From: Cryptomeria japonica
Lineage: Eukaryota > Streptophyta > Pinopsida > Cupressales > Cupressaceae
Reading direction: 5' to 3'
Assembly: GCF_030272615.1 (NCBI RefSeq)
Contig: NC_081414.1
Coordinates: 814,844,569 to 814,908,568, forward strand
Length of the DNA stretch: 64,000 nucleotides
Part shown: positions 1-11,034 of the stretch, piece by piece
Numbering within the stretch: position 1 is the first letter of the stretch
How the letters are laid out: each line of letters starts with the position of its first letter
The notes under the pieces: model-generated
Database searches by the model: none
What the model saw: the letters and a program-made list of their open reading frames with translations, nothing else
Told to the model about the DNA's origin: nothing
Made by a program: the position numbers and the translations under genes

Positions 1-810
1 TTTATCTGTCAAACTAAGTATCTGAGGGAATTTTTGAAGAAGTTTGGTATGGATAATTTTAAACCGATTAGTACTCCTATGGTGACAAGTGAGAAATTAT
101 CTATCAAGGATACTTCTACACCAGTAAATCCGACAAGGTATAAGTCTATGATTGGTGGTTTGTTATATCTAACTCAGACTAGACTAGATATTATGAATGG
201 AGTAAGTATTGTTTCAAGGTATCAAAGTAATCCTAAATAAAATCATGAATGTGCAGTAAAGAGGATATTCTAGTATTTGCAAGGAACACCAAAATATGGA
301 TTATGGTATTCTAAAAATGATGATTTCACTTTACGTGCATATACTGACTCAGATTGGGCGGGAGATACTAATGACAGGAAGAGCACTTCTGGTGGAGCTT
401 TCTTTCTTGGAAAAAAAATGGTTTCATGGATCAACAAAAAATAGTCATGCATTTATTTATCTACTACAAAAGTTGAGTATGTTGCAGCAACAACTAATTT
501 CACTCAATTCTTGTGGATGAAGCAAATGTTGAAGGATATCAGGGTAAATTATAGTGAACTAGTAGTAATCTACTGTGATAACTCTACAGCTATTGACATG
601 TCTAAAAATCCGGTATTTCACTCTAAGACCAAGCATATATCAATAAAGTATAACTTTCTGAAAGACAAGGTAGAAGGAAAGGAACTCAAATTGGTTTATG
701 TGAACATTAAAGGAAATATTTCAGATATATTCACTAAACCGTTATTTAAGGAATCATTTGACCAATTGAGAGACAGGTCAGGGGTTTCTGCCCCTCCAAC
801 AAAGACTTGA
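1..810 (+). pseudogene. Copia A: C-terminal reverse transcriptase and RNase H remnant
   Basis: This is the tail of a Ty1/copia pol polyprotein entering from the left edge. The RT C-terminal part (34-240) has the copia pattern of a target-site segment (ISTPMV) followed by YKSMIGGLLYL. The RNase H part carries YTDSDWAGD (about 340-366), KSTSGGAFFLG, then VIYCDNSTAIDMSKNPVFHS and HISIKYNFLKDKV (about 560-670), ending in DIFTKPLF. These are standard copia RNase H blocks, acting in reverse transcription inside the virus-like particle. The frame is broken by TAA at 238-240 and by TAG codons in the 270s and near 442, so it is dead. The AT-rich third positions fit an old copy. Copia identity is secure; the lineage is not assigned. 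Confidence 0.88.
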
Positions 811-1137
811 TTGAAACAGTTTGTCATCAGTCCGACATGCATTATCAAAGATATTATTCATTCCGGCACTGATGATTGGTGCTACTACTTAGGGGGAGTA
901 GTCAACTTTAAGATTCAGAGGTTTACATCATTGCTTTGATATTTTGTCAGATTTTTGGCATTGATGTCAAAGGGGGAGAAATACTGATGTGAAAATGAAA
1001 AATAGAAAAGGATTTGTATAGATTAGGGGGAGAGTTATTGATATTCAGAAGATTGTTGGTTGTCTTCCACATGGGGAGACTTGTTTGGCATTTATTGGTA
1101 CTTAGATGTTTTTCACATATAGTGTTGCTATCAATGA

Positions 1138-1150
1138 CAAAGGGGGAGAT
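1138..1150 (+). other. Copia A polypurine tract
   Basis: A purine run (AAAGGGGGAGAT) lies directly before the TGTTAG start of the 3' LTR. It is the usual plus-strand priming site of a copia element. The same motif precedes the Copia B 3' LTR at 7413-7424. Confidence 0.75.
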
Positions 1151-1574
1151 TGTTAGTATTATGGATGAATTGATTATGTGTTCCATTGATGTTAACACTA
1201 GCTATTATGGTTGGTTACCGACACTAGTTGTTATGGATAGTTACCGACAGATAGGTTTTGGTTACCAGTAGAAGATCTAGTATTACTGGTAGAAGAGACT
1301 ATATGTTGGACACTTTCGATATGTTTCGATCAATGGAGTATGTTTGGCTTTATGTGCAGTGTGCTTCTAGAGCATGTTTTGGTCAATTGGTATTGAGTTG
1401 GTAATCAGATGCTATCATACATTCTTGTAAACCCTTACCGGTATTGGTTTAAGGTTTTATTGGTAGAGCTCTTAGTGAGGAATCTTGACAAGATGCATAA
1501 GTGGGGTTGGTGCAGATTCTAGATATATTTCAGGATGTTGAACATGTTCTTTGATCGTGCTTCAACTGCTTGAA
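1151..1574 (+). repeat. Copia A 3' LTR, first piece
   Basis: It starts TGTTAG after the polypurine tract and stops where Copia B inserted. Its last five bases, TTGAA at 1570-1574, are the left copy of the Copia B target-site duplication. No gene is seen in it. Confidence 0.75.
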
Positions 1575-3020
1575 TGTTGGCATATGTGCAGAACTTGATA
1601 ACATGATGATATTGTATGTTGTCATTGATGTCAATATGCTGAAGCATGAACTGGTATATTGATGTAAGAAAATTGGCAAGAGAACCGGTATGATGTTGTG
1701 AATCGGAACTGGCAAGAGAACTAGTATGATGTTGTGAACTGGTATATGTGAAAAAGTGAAGCGGTATGTTGGAATGAGAACCAATATATGGGAAGTTTTG
1801 TACCGGGGTTTCATTTGTCAAGACTACCGGTTGGTAGTCTCAGCTTCAGGGTTTTTGGTTGATGCATTCCAAGCCTGTGTGATTCAACTGATGACATCCT
1901 GTGATGAGTTAGCATTGTAATGAAGATCAGATTGTGTTGCCACATTAGCCTTGTGTGTGTGAAGGATTTCCTTGAAGATCTTGCATGAATAAGATTGACC
2001 CTCTCTACCTCAGGAATGTGTGAAGTCTCTGTAAAAGGTGGAGAGGGCATGATGGGTTATTAGCTTCCTGAAGTGGAAAAGAATGAACATTGGAGAACGT
2101 CTTGAGATCTATTCAAGACTATTGTATTCAATGCAATGTGATTAACGATCAGGATTGAACAGACTGAATTGTTAAACCTAAATGTTTAGGGTTTAGGGTT
2201 TATGCTACCGACCTATCTGTTGCCTATAAGGTCGATGATGATTTGCATTGTGAAGTTGTTGGAAAATGTTGTGTGTATATCCAAGTAAAGAGATATTTGA
2301 TTCTTGCTAGACTGAAGAAGTGTGTTGTTACCTACAAAGTGTGATTGCAGAAGTAAAGGAGCAAAAGTAGATCTACCTTGGCATTGTGTATTGTTATTAG
2401 ATCAGTGTATTACCTGTTGACTTCTTATCATTTCAACAGTTGGAAAATCCCTTAACTAGGTAGCTTTAACAGGATATGAAACCGAGTATTTAGCCATCCC
2501 TTAACTGGGTGATCCCTAGCAGGATTGGTTCCTAGCAAAACCTATTGTAAAAGTATTTAATCGGACTAGGCTCCTAACAAAGCAGACTTCAGAAGGGTTC
2601 AAAGAATAGCTTGTGGGTATTCATCCTCACCATGGTTTTTCCTAGTTGTGTTTCCAAGTGAAAAATCATTGTGTCATGTGTGATGCTTTTCATGTGATGT
2701 CTTAATATTTTCTGTCAAGTGGTAAAGCATGTTGAACCAGCAGTCATTATATTTCTGATGATATATTACTTGTTTATGCATATGAGAGAAGTGGAAATGA
2801 GATGTTAGATTGTGTGGAGATCTAAGAGTTACCAGTTTATGTCTTTCACATTCTCACTGTGTTTTACTGGTAGTGCCCTGATTTTGACTGGTGATACTGT
2901 TTACTAGTTAAGTGTAGTCTTTACAGTCAAACTAGTTCAAGAAAAGTTTTTTTGTCTATACTGATTCACCCCCGCCGACTCAGTACTGGTTTGGTACTAA
3001 CTGTTCATCATTATTCATCA
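1575..3020 (+). repeat. Copia B 5' LTR
   Basis: It starts TGTTGGCATATG, as the 3' copy does at 7425, and ends TTATTCATCA just before the primer site. A TATA box candidate is TATAAGG at 2225-2231. A double telomere-like motif (TTTAGGG twice, 2185-2202) lies about 20 bp upstream of it. Relative to the 3' LTR it lacks a segment of roughly 80-90 bp, present at about 8320-8430. Confidence 0.9.
2225..2231 (+). promoter_or_regulatory. Candidate TATA box and telo-box in the Copia B LTR
   Basis: TATAAGG is conserved in both LTRs (2225-2231 and 8076-8082). Each lies just downstream of two tandem plant telomere units (2185-2202 and 8036-8053). A telo-box beside a TATA box is a known plant promoter layout. 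The role here is inferred from position only. Confidence 0.45.
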
Positions 3021-3022
3021 AT

Positions 3023-3034
3023 TGGTATCAGAGC
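3023..3034 (+). other. Copia B primer binding site (tRNA-iMet)
   Basis: TGGTATCAGAGC lies two bases after the 5' LTR end. It is the common plant primer site complementary to the 3' end of initiator methionine tRNA. Confidence 0.93.
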
Positions 3035-3091
3035 ATCCTTCAGGTCCTTTGTGTTGTAAGCTTAACCGCTTGAGGAAAAGATCCTACTCTA

Positions 3092-4450
3092 ATGATGAAG
3101 AGAGAAGGTCCAAAGTTCAACAGAGATAACTTTAAGATATAGAAGGATAGAATGAAGATCTACATTAGAAGCATGGGTGCTCAACATTGGAGATATGTTG
3201 AGAATGCTTATGTTATTCCTACCGGCACTATCACCAATGATCAAAGAAGAGAGATTCAGGAGAACGGGCAAGTCATGGAAGCCCTAACCAATATTCTATC
3301 TGACATTGAGTTTATTGATGTTCAGGATAAAGACAATCCCGAAGAAGTTTGGGATGCTTTGGATAATATCTATGGCGGTGATGAGCATGTGAAACAAGCT
3401 AAGGAAGAGAGCCTTAGGGGAAAGTTTGAAGACATGCAGATGGTTGAAGGAGGGACCATTCAAAAATATGGAATAAGAATCCAAACTCTTGTTGGAGACA
3501 TCAAGAGTGTAGGAAATAAAATAGATGATTCCACTATTGTTAGGAAAGTCTTGAGATCCTTGTTACCAGTCTATGCAATAAGGGTTGTTGCTATTCAAGA
3601 GTTGAGGTCTATAGACAAGACAAAGGTATCCCTAGACTCCATCATTGCCAAGTTGACCGCATATGAGATAAATAATTATGATGACAGTATTCAGAAGACT
3701 AAATCAGTCTTTAGAGCATCTGCTGCACCATCTAGAAAGGGAAAAGAAGCAAGTACTAGTTGTGAACCAAGACAAAGAAGAGAAATGGATGATGAGGAGA
3801 TCCTGATGGAATTTGAATCTCTTCTTGACAAGAGACTTCCTAAGGGAAATAGTAAATACAAAGGTAAGCTCCCTTTAAAATGCTTTTCTTGCAATAGGAT
3901 AGGACACATTGTTGTAAACTGTCCTAATGGTGATAATAAGGAAAAATCAGAGAAGTTCAAGAAATTCAAAGGAGGAAACAGGAGAAAATGTTTTGTAGCA
4001 GTTAATGAAGGTGTCACTGATGAGGAATCAGAAGATGAAGAAAGTGAAGACATTGTGTTTGTATCAGTTAAGGAAGATGTGTCCGGAAAGAAGGCTCTTG
4101 TCTCCCGCTTTGATAATTCCAATGAGTGGATTATTGACAGTGTTTGTTCTCACCACATGACTGGTGACCAGAGTTAGTTTCTATCTCTGGAAGAGTATGA
4201 TGGTGGTGTGGTCCGATTTGGTAATGATGCACCATGTATGGTAAAAGGAAAAGGGTCCATATCTCTAAATGGAAAAAGAAGTGCTGATAATGTGTATTGG
4301 GTAGAAGGACTCAGGCACAACCTTTTGAGTGTTATCCAGCTGAATGATAATGGACTCACTCTAGAATTCAAAGATGGAGTGTGCAAAATAAAAAGAAAGA
4401 GTGGTGAACTAATGGCCACCGGTATGCAAACCAAAGATAACTTATTTTAG
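3092..4450 (+). pseudogene. Copia B gag and protease
   Basis: The likely start is ATG at 3092 (a second ATG follows). The frame meets TAG at 3140-3142 where copia gag normally has Trp (FKI*KDRMK) and then runs open from 3152 to 4177. The middle has the UBN2-type gag fold (NPEEVWDALDNIYGG, then LRGKFEDMQM). A CX2CX4HX4C zinc knuckle starts at CFSCNRIGH (about 3880-3920), followed by an acidic linker. The aspartic protease begins WIIDSVCSHHMTG. The expected active-site triad Asp-Ser-Gly reads Asp-Ser-Val, which should abolish catalysis. TAG at 4175-4177 interrupts the protease; the rest runs to a TAG at 4448-4450 (VYWVEGLRHNLLSV). Family identity is certain; function is lost. Confidence 0.9.
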
Positions 4451-5560
4451 TTGAACGCAAATATCAGTACATGTCTAATGGCTAAGTTTGATGATCGCTA
4501 GATATGGTATAGGAGACTCTGCCATGTAAACTTTGATATTATTGTGAAGGCTAGTAAGATCAAGGTAATTAGAGGATTGCCTATGTTGAGAAAACTAGAG
4601 AATCCTTTGTGGAGAGAGTGTCAATTGGGGAAAATGTCTTCCTCAACATTCAAAGGTAAATCTTTCACTGCAGACAATTTACTTGATCTTGTGCATATTG
4701 ATTTGTGTGGTCCTATGAAAACTAGGAGTGTGTAGGGAGATAGGTACTTTATGATTCTCACTGATGAGTGCTCAAGAATGATGTGGGTCACATTCTTGAA
4801 AGACAAGTCTGAAGCTTTTGGAAAATTCAAAGCCTTCAAAGCACTGGTTGAAAAAGAAAGTGGTAAGAGAATAAAATACCTTAGAATTGACCAAAGAGGT
4901 GAGTTCACTTCTAGTGAGTTCAATAAGTATTGTGAAGAAAATGGCATCAAGAGGCAATTGTCTACCCCCCAGACTCCACAGCAGAATGGCCTAGCAGAAA
5001 GGAACGACTAGACTATAGTTGAAGCCACTAGAACGATGTTGATTCAAGGGAAGGTTGCTCACACCTTCTGGAGAGAAGCGGTGAGCACTACAGTCTACAC
5101 AATGAATCGGGTTCTCATCGATAAAGGTAAGGATAAAACACCTTGTGAGTATTGGACCGGCAAGACTCCTGTAGTAAGCTACTTTAGAGTGTTTGGTAGC
5201 AAGTGTTATATCAAGAGGAGTGAACACTAGAGAAAGTTTGATGCAAACTGTGATGAGGGAATATTCCTAGGGTATTCCACCAAGAGCAAAGCTCTCAAAT
5301 TTTTCAACAATAGGACTCAGAGAATTGTTGAAAGTATCAATATTAGAGTTGATGAAACCTTTGAGAAACTTGAGGAAACTGACAGTGAGCAAGTGGTAGA
5401 TGAACCAGTTGTAACCTTCTGGGAACCAGTTGCAAAACAACCTAGTACTAGTAGCAGTGCTTCTACACCAGTAGATGCTGATGCTGATGAAGATGAGGAT
5501 GAAGAAGAAAACAAAGAGGAATCTGTTAAGAGCATTCCTAGGTATGTAAAGTTAAATCAT
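4451..5560 (+). pseudogene. Copia B integrase region
   Basis: The pre-integrase segment (RRLCHVNFD then CQLGKMSSSTFKG) is followed by the catalytic core: DLVHIDLCGPM (first Asp), DQRGEFTSSEF (second Asp region, with the usual Asp-X-Gly-Gly-Glu altered to Gln-Arg-Gly-Glu) and PQQNGLAERND (Glu). These are DDE residues for strand transfer. The C-terminal part has FRVFGSKCYIK and DEGIFLGYSTKSKA, then an acidic linker with a short Asp/Glu repeat (about 5470-5520). TAG codons at 4499, 4733, 5009 and 5228 break it. Several stand where Gln or Trp is usual. Confidence 0.88.
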
Positions 5561-6591
5561 GATCCAATGTAGATCATAGGAGATAAGGATGCAGGAATTC
5601 TTACAAGAAGAAAGGTTAGAGAAAACTCTTGCATGATCTCTAAATTTGAGCCTAAAATATTTAAAGAGGCACATAAAGATGAAGACTAGATCAAGGAAAT
5701 GGAAGAGTAACTTGACTAGATAGAAAAGAATGGTACATGGTCTTTGGTACCCAGATCTAAGCATAAAAATGTCATTGGCACCAAATGGGTTTTCAGAAAT
5801 AAGCTGAATGAAGATGGCATAGTGGTAAGAAACAAAGCTAGACTGGTGTGTAAGGGATATGCTCAAGAAGAAGGAGAAGACTATGGAGAAACCTTTTCTT
5901 CAGTAGCTAGATTGGAAGGAGTTCGTATGCTTCTTGCATATGCAGCCTTTAAGGGATTCTAAGTATATCAAATGGATGTAAAATTTGCATTCTTGAATGG
6001 AATACTTGAAGAGGAGGTGTATATAGAGCAACCAAATGGGTTTTCCCTATCAAAGAACAGTGACATGGTGTGTAGGCTACATAAAGCCTTGTATGGATTG
6101 AAGCAGGAACCTAGAGAATGGTATGAACACTTACACTCCCATCTTGTGAAGATTGGATTTGAAAGAACAAGTGAAGATAGCAATATCTATTTGAAGTTAG
6201 AAGGAGATCAGATTCTGATCTGTGAAGTATTTGTTGATGACATAGTTTTTGGTGGAGATGAAAAATGAGTCATAATTTTTCAGATGGGATGAAGAAGGAA
6301 TTTGAGATGTCACTTATAGGGGAGATTAAATTCTTCATTGGACTGTAGATTCAAAATATGAAAGATGGTATCTTTATCACTCAATCCAAGTATGTCAAAG
6401 AGGTTTTGAAAACCTTTGGCATGGAAGACAACAAACCAGTTGGTACACCGATGGTGACCAGTTGTAAATTGTCAAAAGAGGATGACTCAACATTGGTGAA
6501 TGAGAAGGAATACCGATCAATGATTGGTAAGTTGTACTATGTAGTACATAGCAGACTGGAAATTGCACATGTAGGAGGCATTACTGCATAA
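5561..6591 (+). pseudogene. Copia B reverse transcriptase
   Basis: The RT begins near [26 protein letters not shown] and [16 protein letters not shown]. The first catalytic block is YQMDVKFAFLNG (near 5970-6000) and the second is FVDDIVFGG, a Phe variant of YVDD (about 6227-6253). A one-base frameshift follows at about 6260, where the frame reaches TGA at 6266-6268 and homology resumes one frame over (FSDGMKKEFEMSL). Stops lie at 5570, 5687, 5708 (TAA), 5717, 5960 (TAA) and 6346. The target-site segment KPVGTPMVTSCKLS and YRSMIGKLYYV close the domain. Confidence 0.9.
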
Positions 6592-7181
6592 TTTTAGAAA
6601 ATTCCAAGAGAATCCCACTTGGTAGGAGTCAAGCAGATTCTTAGATATCTGAAGGGAACTATTGACTATGGATTGTGGTATCCATATAGTAATGAATTCA
6701 ACCTCCAGTGTTTACAGATGCTGATTGGGCTGGTAATGTGGACGACTAGAAGAGAACAAACGAAGGTGCGTTCTTTCTTGGTGGAAGACTAGTCTCATGG
6801 ATGAATAAGAAGCAGAGTTGTATCTCTCAGTCTACAGCAGAAGTGGAATATGTTGTACCATTTATGAACTGCAGTCAGACAATTTGGATGAAGCATGTAT
6901 TAAGTGGCTCCAAAGTTCCTGTATCTGAACTGGTGAGTATATTTTGTGACAACACAAGTGCAATTAATATTTCCAAGTATACTATTTTGCATGATAGAAC
7001 CAAGCACTTTGAGCTCAAGTATCATTTCTTGAGGGAGAAGGTTTAGAACAAAGAGGTTGTATTGGAACATGTTTCCAGTAAGGAGTAGTTAGCAGACATA
7101 TTCACCAAGCCTCTACCAAAGGCTACATTTACCTATTTAAGAGGTGAATTAGGGGTCCTGCCCCTTCAAGAGGTTAACTAA
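6592..7181 (+). pseudogene. Copia B RNase H
   Basis: Blocks seen are ADWAGNVDD (about 6720-6746), NEGAFFLGGRLVSWMNKKQ, STAEVEYV, IFCDNTSAINISK and HFELKYHFLREKV, ending DIFTKPLPKATF and a final TAA at 7179-7181. TAG codons at 6747, 7044 and 7086 break it; the last two sit at typical Gln positions. The domain degrades the RNA of the RNA-DNA hybrid in functional copia elements. Confidence 0.88.
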
Positions 7182-7412
7182 AGGTGTATGCTCCAAATCA
7201 GTCAGGTATTGCATTGATAAATATTTTTTCAGGATTGGTGTGTTGAAGGATGCTACTCCTTAGGGGAAGTAGCATAGTGGAACATCATTTTTTGTGCCTC
7301 CACTTTGGCATTGTTGTCAAACGGGGAGAAGATGTGAAGTGGAGAATATATGTGCAGTATTGGAAATAAGATCTGAAGCAGAGAGATATCTTTGTATATT
7401 GCCATCAATGTC
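7182..7412 (+). other. Copia B 3' untranslated segment
   Basis: This noncoding stretch lies between the pol stop and the polypurine tract. It contains two short GC-bearing patches resembling the equivalent region of Copia A (about 811-1137), including the motif TGCCCCTTCAAGAGG near 7159 and a CTTAGGGG patch near 7260. No gene is seen. Confidence 0.5.
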
Positions 7413-7424
7413 AAAGGGGGAGAT
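7413..7424 (+). other. Copia B polypurine tract
   Basis: AAAGGGGGAGAT ends directly at the TGTTGG start of the 3' LTR, as expected for plus-strand priming. Confidence 0.85.
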
Positions 7425-8796
7425 TGTTGGCATATGTCTAGAACTTGATAACATGATGATATTGTATGTTGTCATTGATGTCAATATGTTGAAGTATGAA
7501 CTGGTATATTGATGTAAGAAAACTAGCAAGAGAACCGGTATGGTGTTGTGAACCAGAACTGGCAAGAGAACCGATATGATGTTGTAAACTGGTATATGTG
7601 AAAAAGTGAAGTGGTATGTTGGAATGAGAACTGGTATATGGGAAGTTTTTTTTATCAAGGTTTCATTTGGCATGACTACCGGTTGGTAGTCTCAGCTTCA
7701 GGGTTTCCGGTTGATGCATTCCAAGCCTATGTGATTCAACCGATGACATCCTATGATGAGTTAGCATTATAATAAAGATCAGATCATGTTGCCACATCAA
7801 CCTTGTGCGCGTGAAGGATTTCCTTGAGGATCTTGCATGAATAAGATTGATCCTATCTACCTCAAGAATGTGCAAAGTCTCTGTAAATGGTGGAGAGCAT
7901 GTGATGGGTTATCAGCTTCCTAAAGTGACAAAGAATGAATGTTGGAGAACATCTTGAGATATGTTCAAGACTATTGTATTCAATGCAGTGTGATTAATAG
8001 TCAGGATTGAACCGACTGAATTGTTAACCTAAATGTTTAGGGTTTAGGGTTTATGCTACTGACCTATCTATTTCATATAAGGTCGATGATGATTTGCATT
8101 GTGCAGTTGTTGGCAAATGTTGTGTGTATATCCAAGTAAAGAGATACTTGATTCTTGCCAGACCAGAGAAGTGTGTTGTTACCTGCAAAGTGTGATTACA
8201 GAAGTAAAGGAGTAAAAGCGGATCTGCCTTGGCATTGTGTGTCGTTATCAGATCAGTGTATTACCTATTGACTTCTAACCATTTCAGCAATTGGAAAATC
8301 CCTTAACTGGGTAGCTTTAATAGGCTTTGTGTAAATCCTTTAACAGGGTGACTCAATTCAATGAGTTCTTTAAATCCTCTTGCGAGGTAACCTTTAGCAG
8401 GGATCTAAACCTTTAATGGGGTATTTAGCCATCCCTTAACTGGGTGATCCCTAGCAGGATCAAATCCTAGCAGAACCTATTGTAAAAGTCTTTAACCAGA
8501 CTAGGCTCCTAACATAGCGGACTTCAGAAGAGTTCAAAGAATAGCTTGTAGGTATTCATCCTCACCGTGGTTTTTCCCACTTGGGTTTCCATGTGAAAAA
8601 TCAGTGTGTCATGTGTGATGCTTTTCATGTGATGTCTTAATATTTTTTGTAAAGTGGTAAAGCATGTTGAACCAGCAGTCATTATATTTCTGATGATATA
8701 TCACTTGTTTATGCATACGGGAGAAGTGGAAATGAGATATTAGATTGTGTGGAGATCTAAGAGTTATCGGTTTATGTCTTTCACATTCTCACTATG
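7425..8796 (+). repeat. Copia B 3' LTR, first piece
   Basis: It matches the 5' LTR from 1575 on with many scattered differences. It carries an extra segment of roughly 80-90 bp at about 8320-8430, made of short repeats around the words TTTAGCAGGGATC and TTTAACAGGGTGA. It ends with CTATG (8792-8796), the left target-site duplication of element C. Confidence 0.9.
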
Positions 8797-10456
8797 TGTG
8801 TAGGGGAAAAAGCGAGACTAGGACAATGTACCCTAATCCTAACTTTGGACACACATTACGGAATACGAAAGAGCCTAGAGATATTGCACAATTGGCTACT
8901 TCTTTTGGTGAAAGAGAGAGCCACGGGATATCTATTAGGATTTCTATTCCCTTGTTGAAATTGAAAGCTAAAATGATACAAGTTCAAACCCTAACCTCAA
9001 AGTGTAAGTATGAACTAGTAACCAATTTGCAGAATTGAGATTTAGCAATGAACAACTATAAATATAAGGATAAAATGAGAATGCAGATATGTACCCGGAG
9101 TCGAAGTCAGACTGAAAATGTTCGGGATGGGGGCGCGGGCGCCACTGTCCTGAAAACTGCACCGGAAACCACTGTTCTGCACCTTGAAACACTGTCTGGA
9201 AACTGTCGGAAAGCTGTCTGTCCGGAGGACCAGGGCGCCCAGCGCCTCTGTCCCAGGGACCAGGGCGCCCAGCGCCCCTGTCCTGGTAGGACCAGGGCGC
9301 CCAGCGCCCCTGTCTCGGTCTTCTGAGCTGCAATTGCACACAGAGTTCTGTCTTTGTCTCCTCTTTCCGGATCTGTGTCCTGCGGCGTCGTCCGAATCCC
9401 AAAACCTGCAATAATATCTGAAAAGGGGGAAGGGCGGCTATATAGGGTTTTGCCTTAGTCAAACCCCCACTTCGGTGATTTCCACCTCCACGAATAGCCA
9501 AGTTGTTTTGTAAAATGTATTGTGTGTGCAGACCTAGTGTGTGTGCAAGGTCCAAAATGCAAGAAAGCAAACTAGAGCAACCTAGAAAGTAAACCCTAAT
9601 TGCTTGTAAAAGATAATGCAAATGCTCTAAATCAAGATGCAATGTGATCTAAAGCATGAACAAATGATATATCAAAGCTTATGTAAGGACATGAAAACAA
9701 TATGAAATCATACCCAACCCTCAAGGGAGGAGTACAAGCCAATCTTCAGTCGGTAATCTCCTATTGTTCTTCAATGTCTTCCAAGCCCTAATTGGATGAA
9801 TGAATTAATTTGATAGATGCTTAATAGAATGATGTTGATTTTTGTTGAAGTCTTCAAATATCTGCTCTTTCGCTGCATCTGAAGTTCCTGGAAACAAAAA
9901 TCGGATCCCTTCAAATGAGGAAAGAGAGCTTTTATGTATGAAACCCTAGGTCGTAAATTCATATTTTGGCCGACCTAGAGATTGAATATCCCGCCAATTT
10001 CTTGGGGTTAAGCTTTATTTTATGATTGGATCGTGCTCCCAAAATTTCAGGAAAAATGTCCGGGACCATGTTGCATGGGCGCCATGGTCCCGACAACTTT
10101 TCACCAAATTTTCAGGGCCGTCGGATATGATGATTTTAGAGAGAATCCCGAAGTTACAGGTGATTTTGAGATGTTTAGACCCCAAAACCAAGCCCCCAAG
10201 TTCGAAATAGGACTTAATTAGGGTTTTTGATTAAGTGATGTATTGGAGGAATGAAATGCGAAGGACGCGCTTTAGTGAAAGGGCCCAACTTTATGATGTA
10301 GAGAATGATGAAATAAGACCTTAGACCTAATTAATTTGATCAATTAAGTGCTTAAGGAGAAAATGCAATGCAGAATGCAAAATGCACTAAGGCGGGTGCT
10401 AAACTAGGTGCGAAATTGTACCACCCTAGCGAGTGCGTACAATTTACGACGCTACA
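8797..10456 (-). repeat. Element C 3' LTR
   Basis: It is the same length as the 5' copy. The TATA-like CTATATAG is at 9439-9446. The three GC-rich units lie at about 9222-9318. The perfect 10-bp inverted repeat is at 10061-10070 and 10083-10092. Small reading frames inside are repeated in both copies and look like chance frames in GC-rich sequence. Confidence 0.92.
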
Positions 10457-10473
10457 TTTAGCCCCCACTTTAG
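10457..10473 (-). other. Element C polypurine tract
   Basis: Plus-strand TTTAGCCCCCACTTTAG, that is CTAAAGTGGGGGCTAAA in element orientation, abuts the 3' LTR. Element D has nearly the same tract at 29660-29676. Confidence 0.75.
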
Positions 10474-11034
10474 CGGTCATATGAGTACTACGTGCATATG
10501 CAAGCTAAAGTACAGAAAAGTAAACATTATTTGAAAAGGATATATCCATAAGTCATCGGACGAAGCCCCCAGCGGTATCTGCAGTACACAGTTAGGAACC
10601 GCACCCTACAAAACAAACGTTAGATCACAAAATCACCTAATGCTTACTAGGGAAAGTGATGAAATCTGTGAGTAGCTATATGCCCCCCCCTGTTTCGAAT
10701 TGCTTATTTAGGGAGGTGAAACAGGGTAGCATGTTTACTTGCGACAAATTGTGTAATAGAGTGTTGATGAGGGGTGTTCACTAAATAGGCTTCATTAGAG
10801 CACTTTTTGGAACATCCCGAGAGTAGGAGAAGGAAAATACGATTCCAACGCAACAAACGGCTCGAAAATCGCATCTCCCAAACCTAAGTTATGATAAAAT
10901 GAATGATAGGGAAAAATTAGGGTTTCGAGAAGTAAGAATAAGGAAACAAGAGTATATACTTCGAAAGTGACACTTGTATTCGTCACTTTGTCAATTTCAG
11001 GATACTATTCAGCGGAGCCCACCTAGCCACCACC
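10474..11034. other. Element C spacer between polypurine tract and PMD gene
   Basis: This noncoding stretch holds the C-run hairpin. It probably also holds the 5' untranslated region or promoter of the PMD gene; TTTCAG at 10995-11000 could be a splice acceptor 34 bases before the PMD start codon. No other gene is seen. Confidence 0.4.
10688..10726. other. Element C hairpin beside a C-run
   Basis: A run of eight Cs at 10683-10690 overlaps the start of a perfect 9-bp inverted repeat (CCCTGTTTC at 10688-10696 and GAAACAGGG at 10718-10726) with a 21-base loop. Element D has a different stem in the same setting. Confidence 0.65.

Noticed and set aside
8968-9642. Long minus-strand frame (224 codons) in the element C LTR, with partners at 20272-20979
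   Set aside because: It lies wholly inside the LTR, is driven by the GC-rich repeat, is not kept open in the other LTR over its full length, and has no domain.
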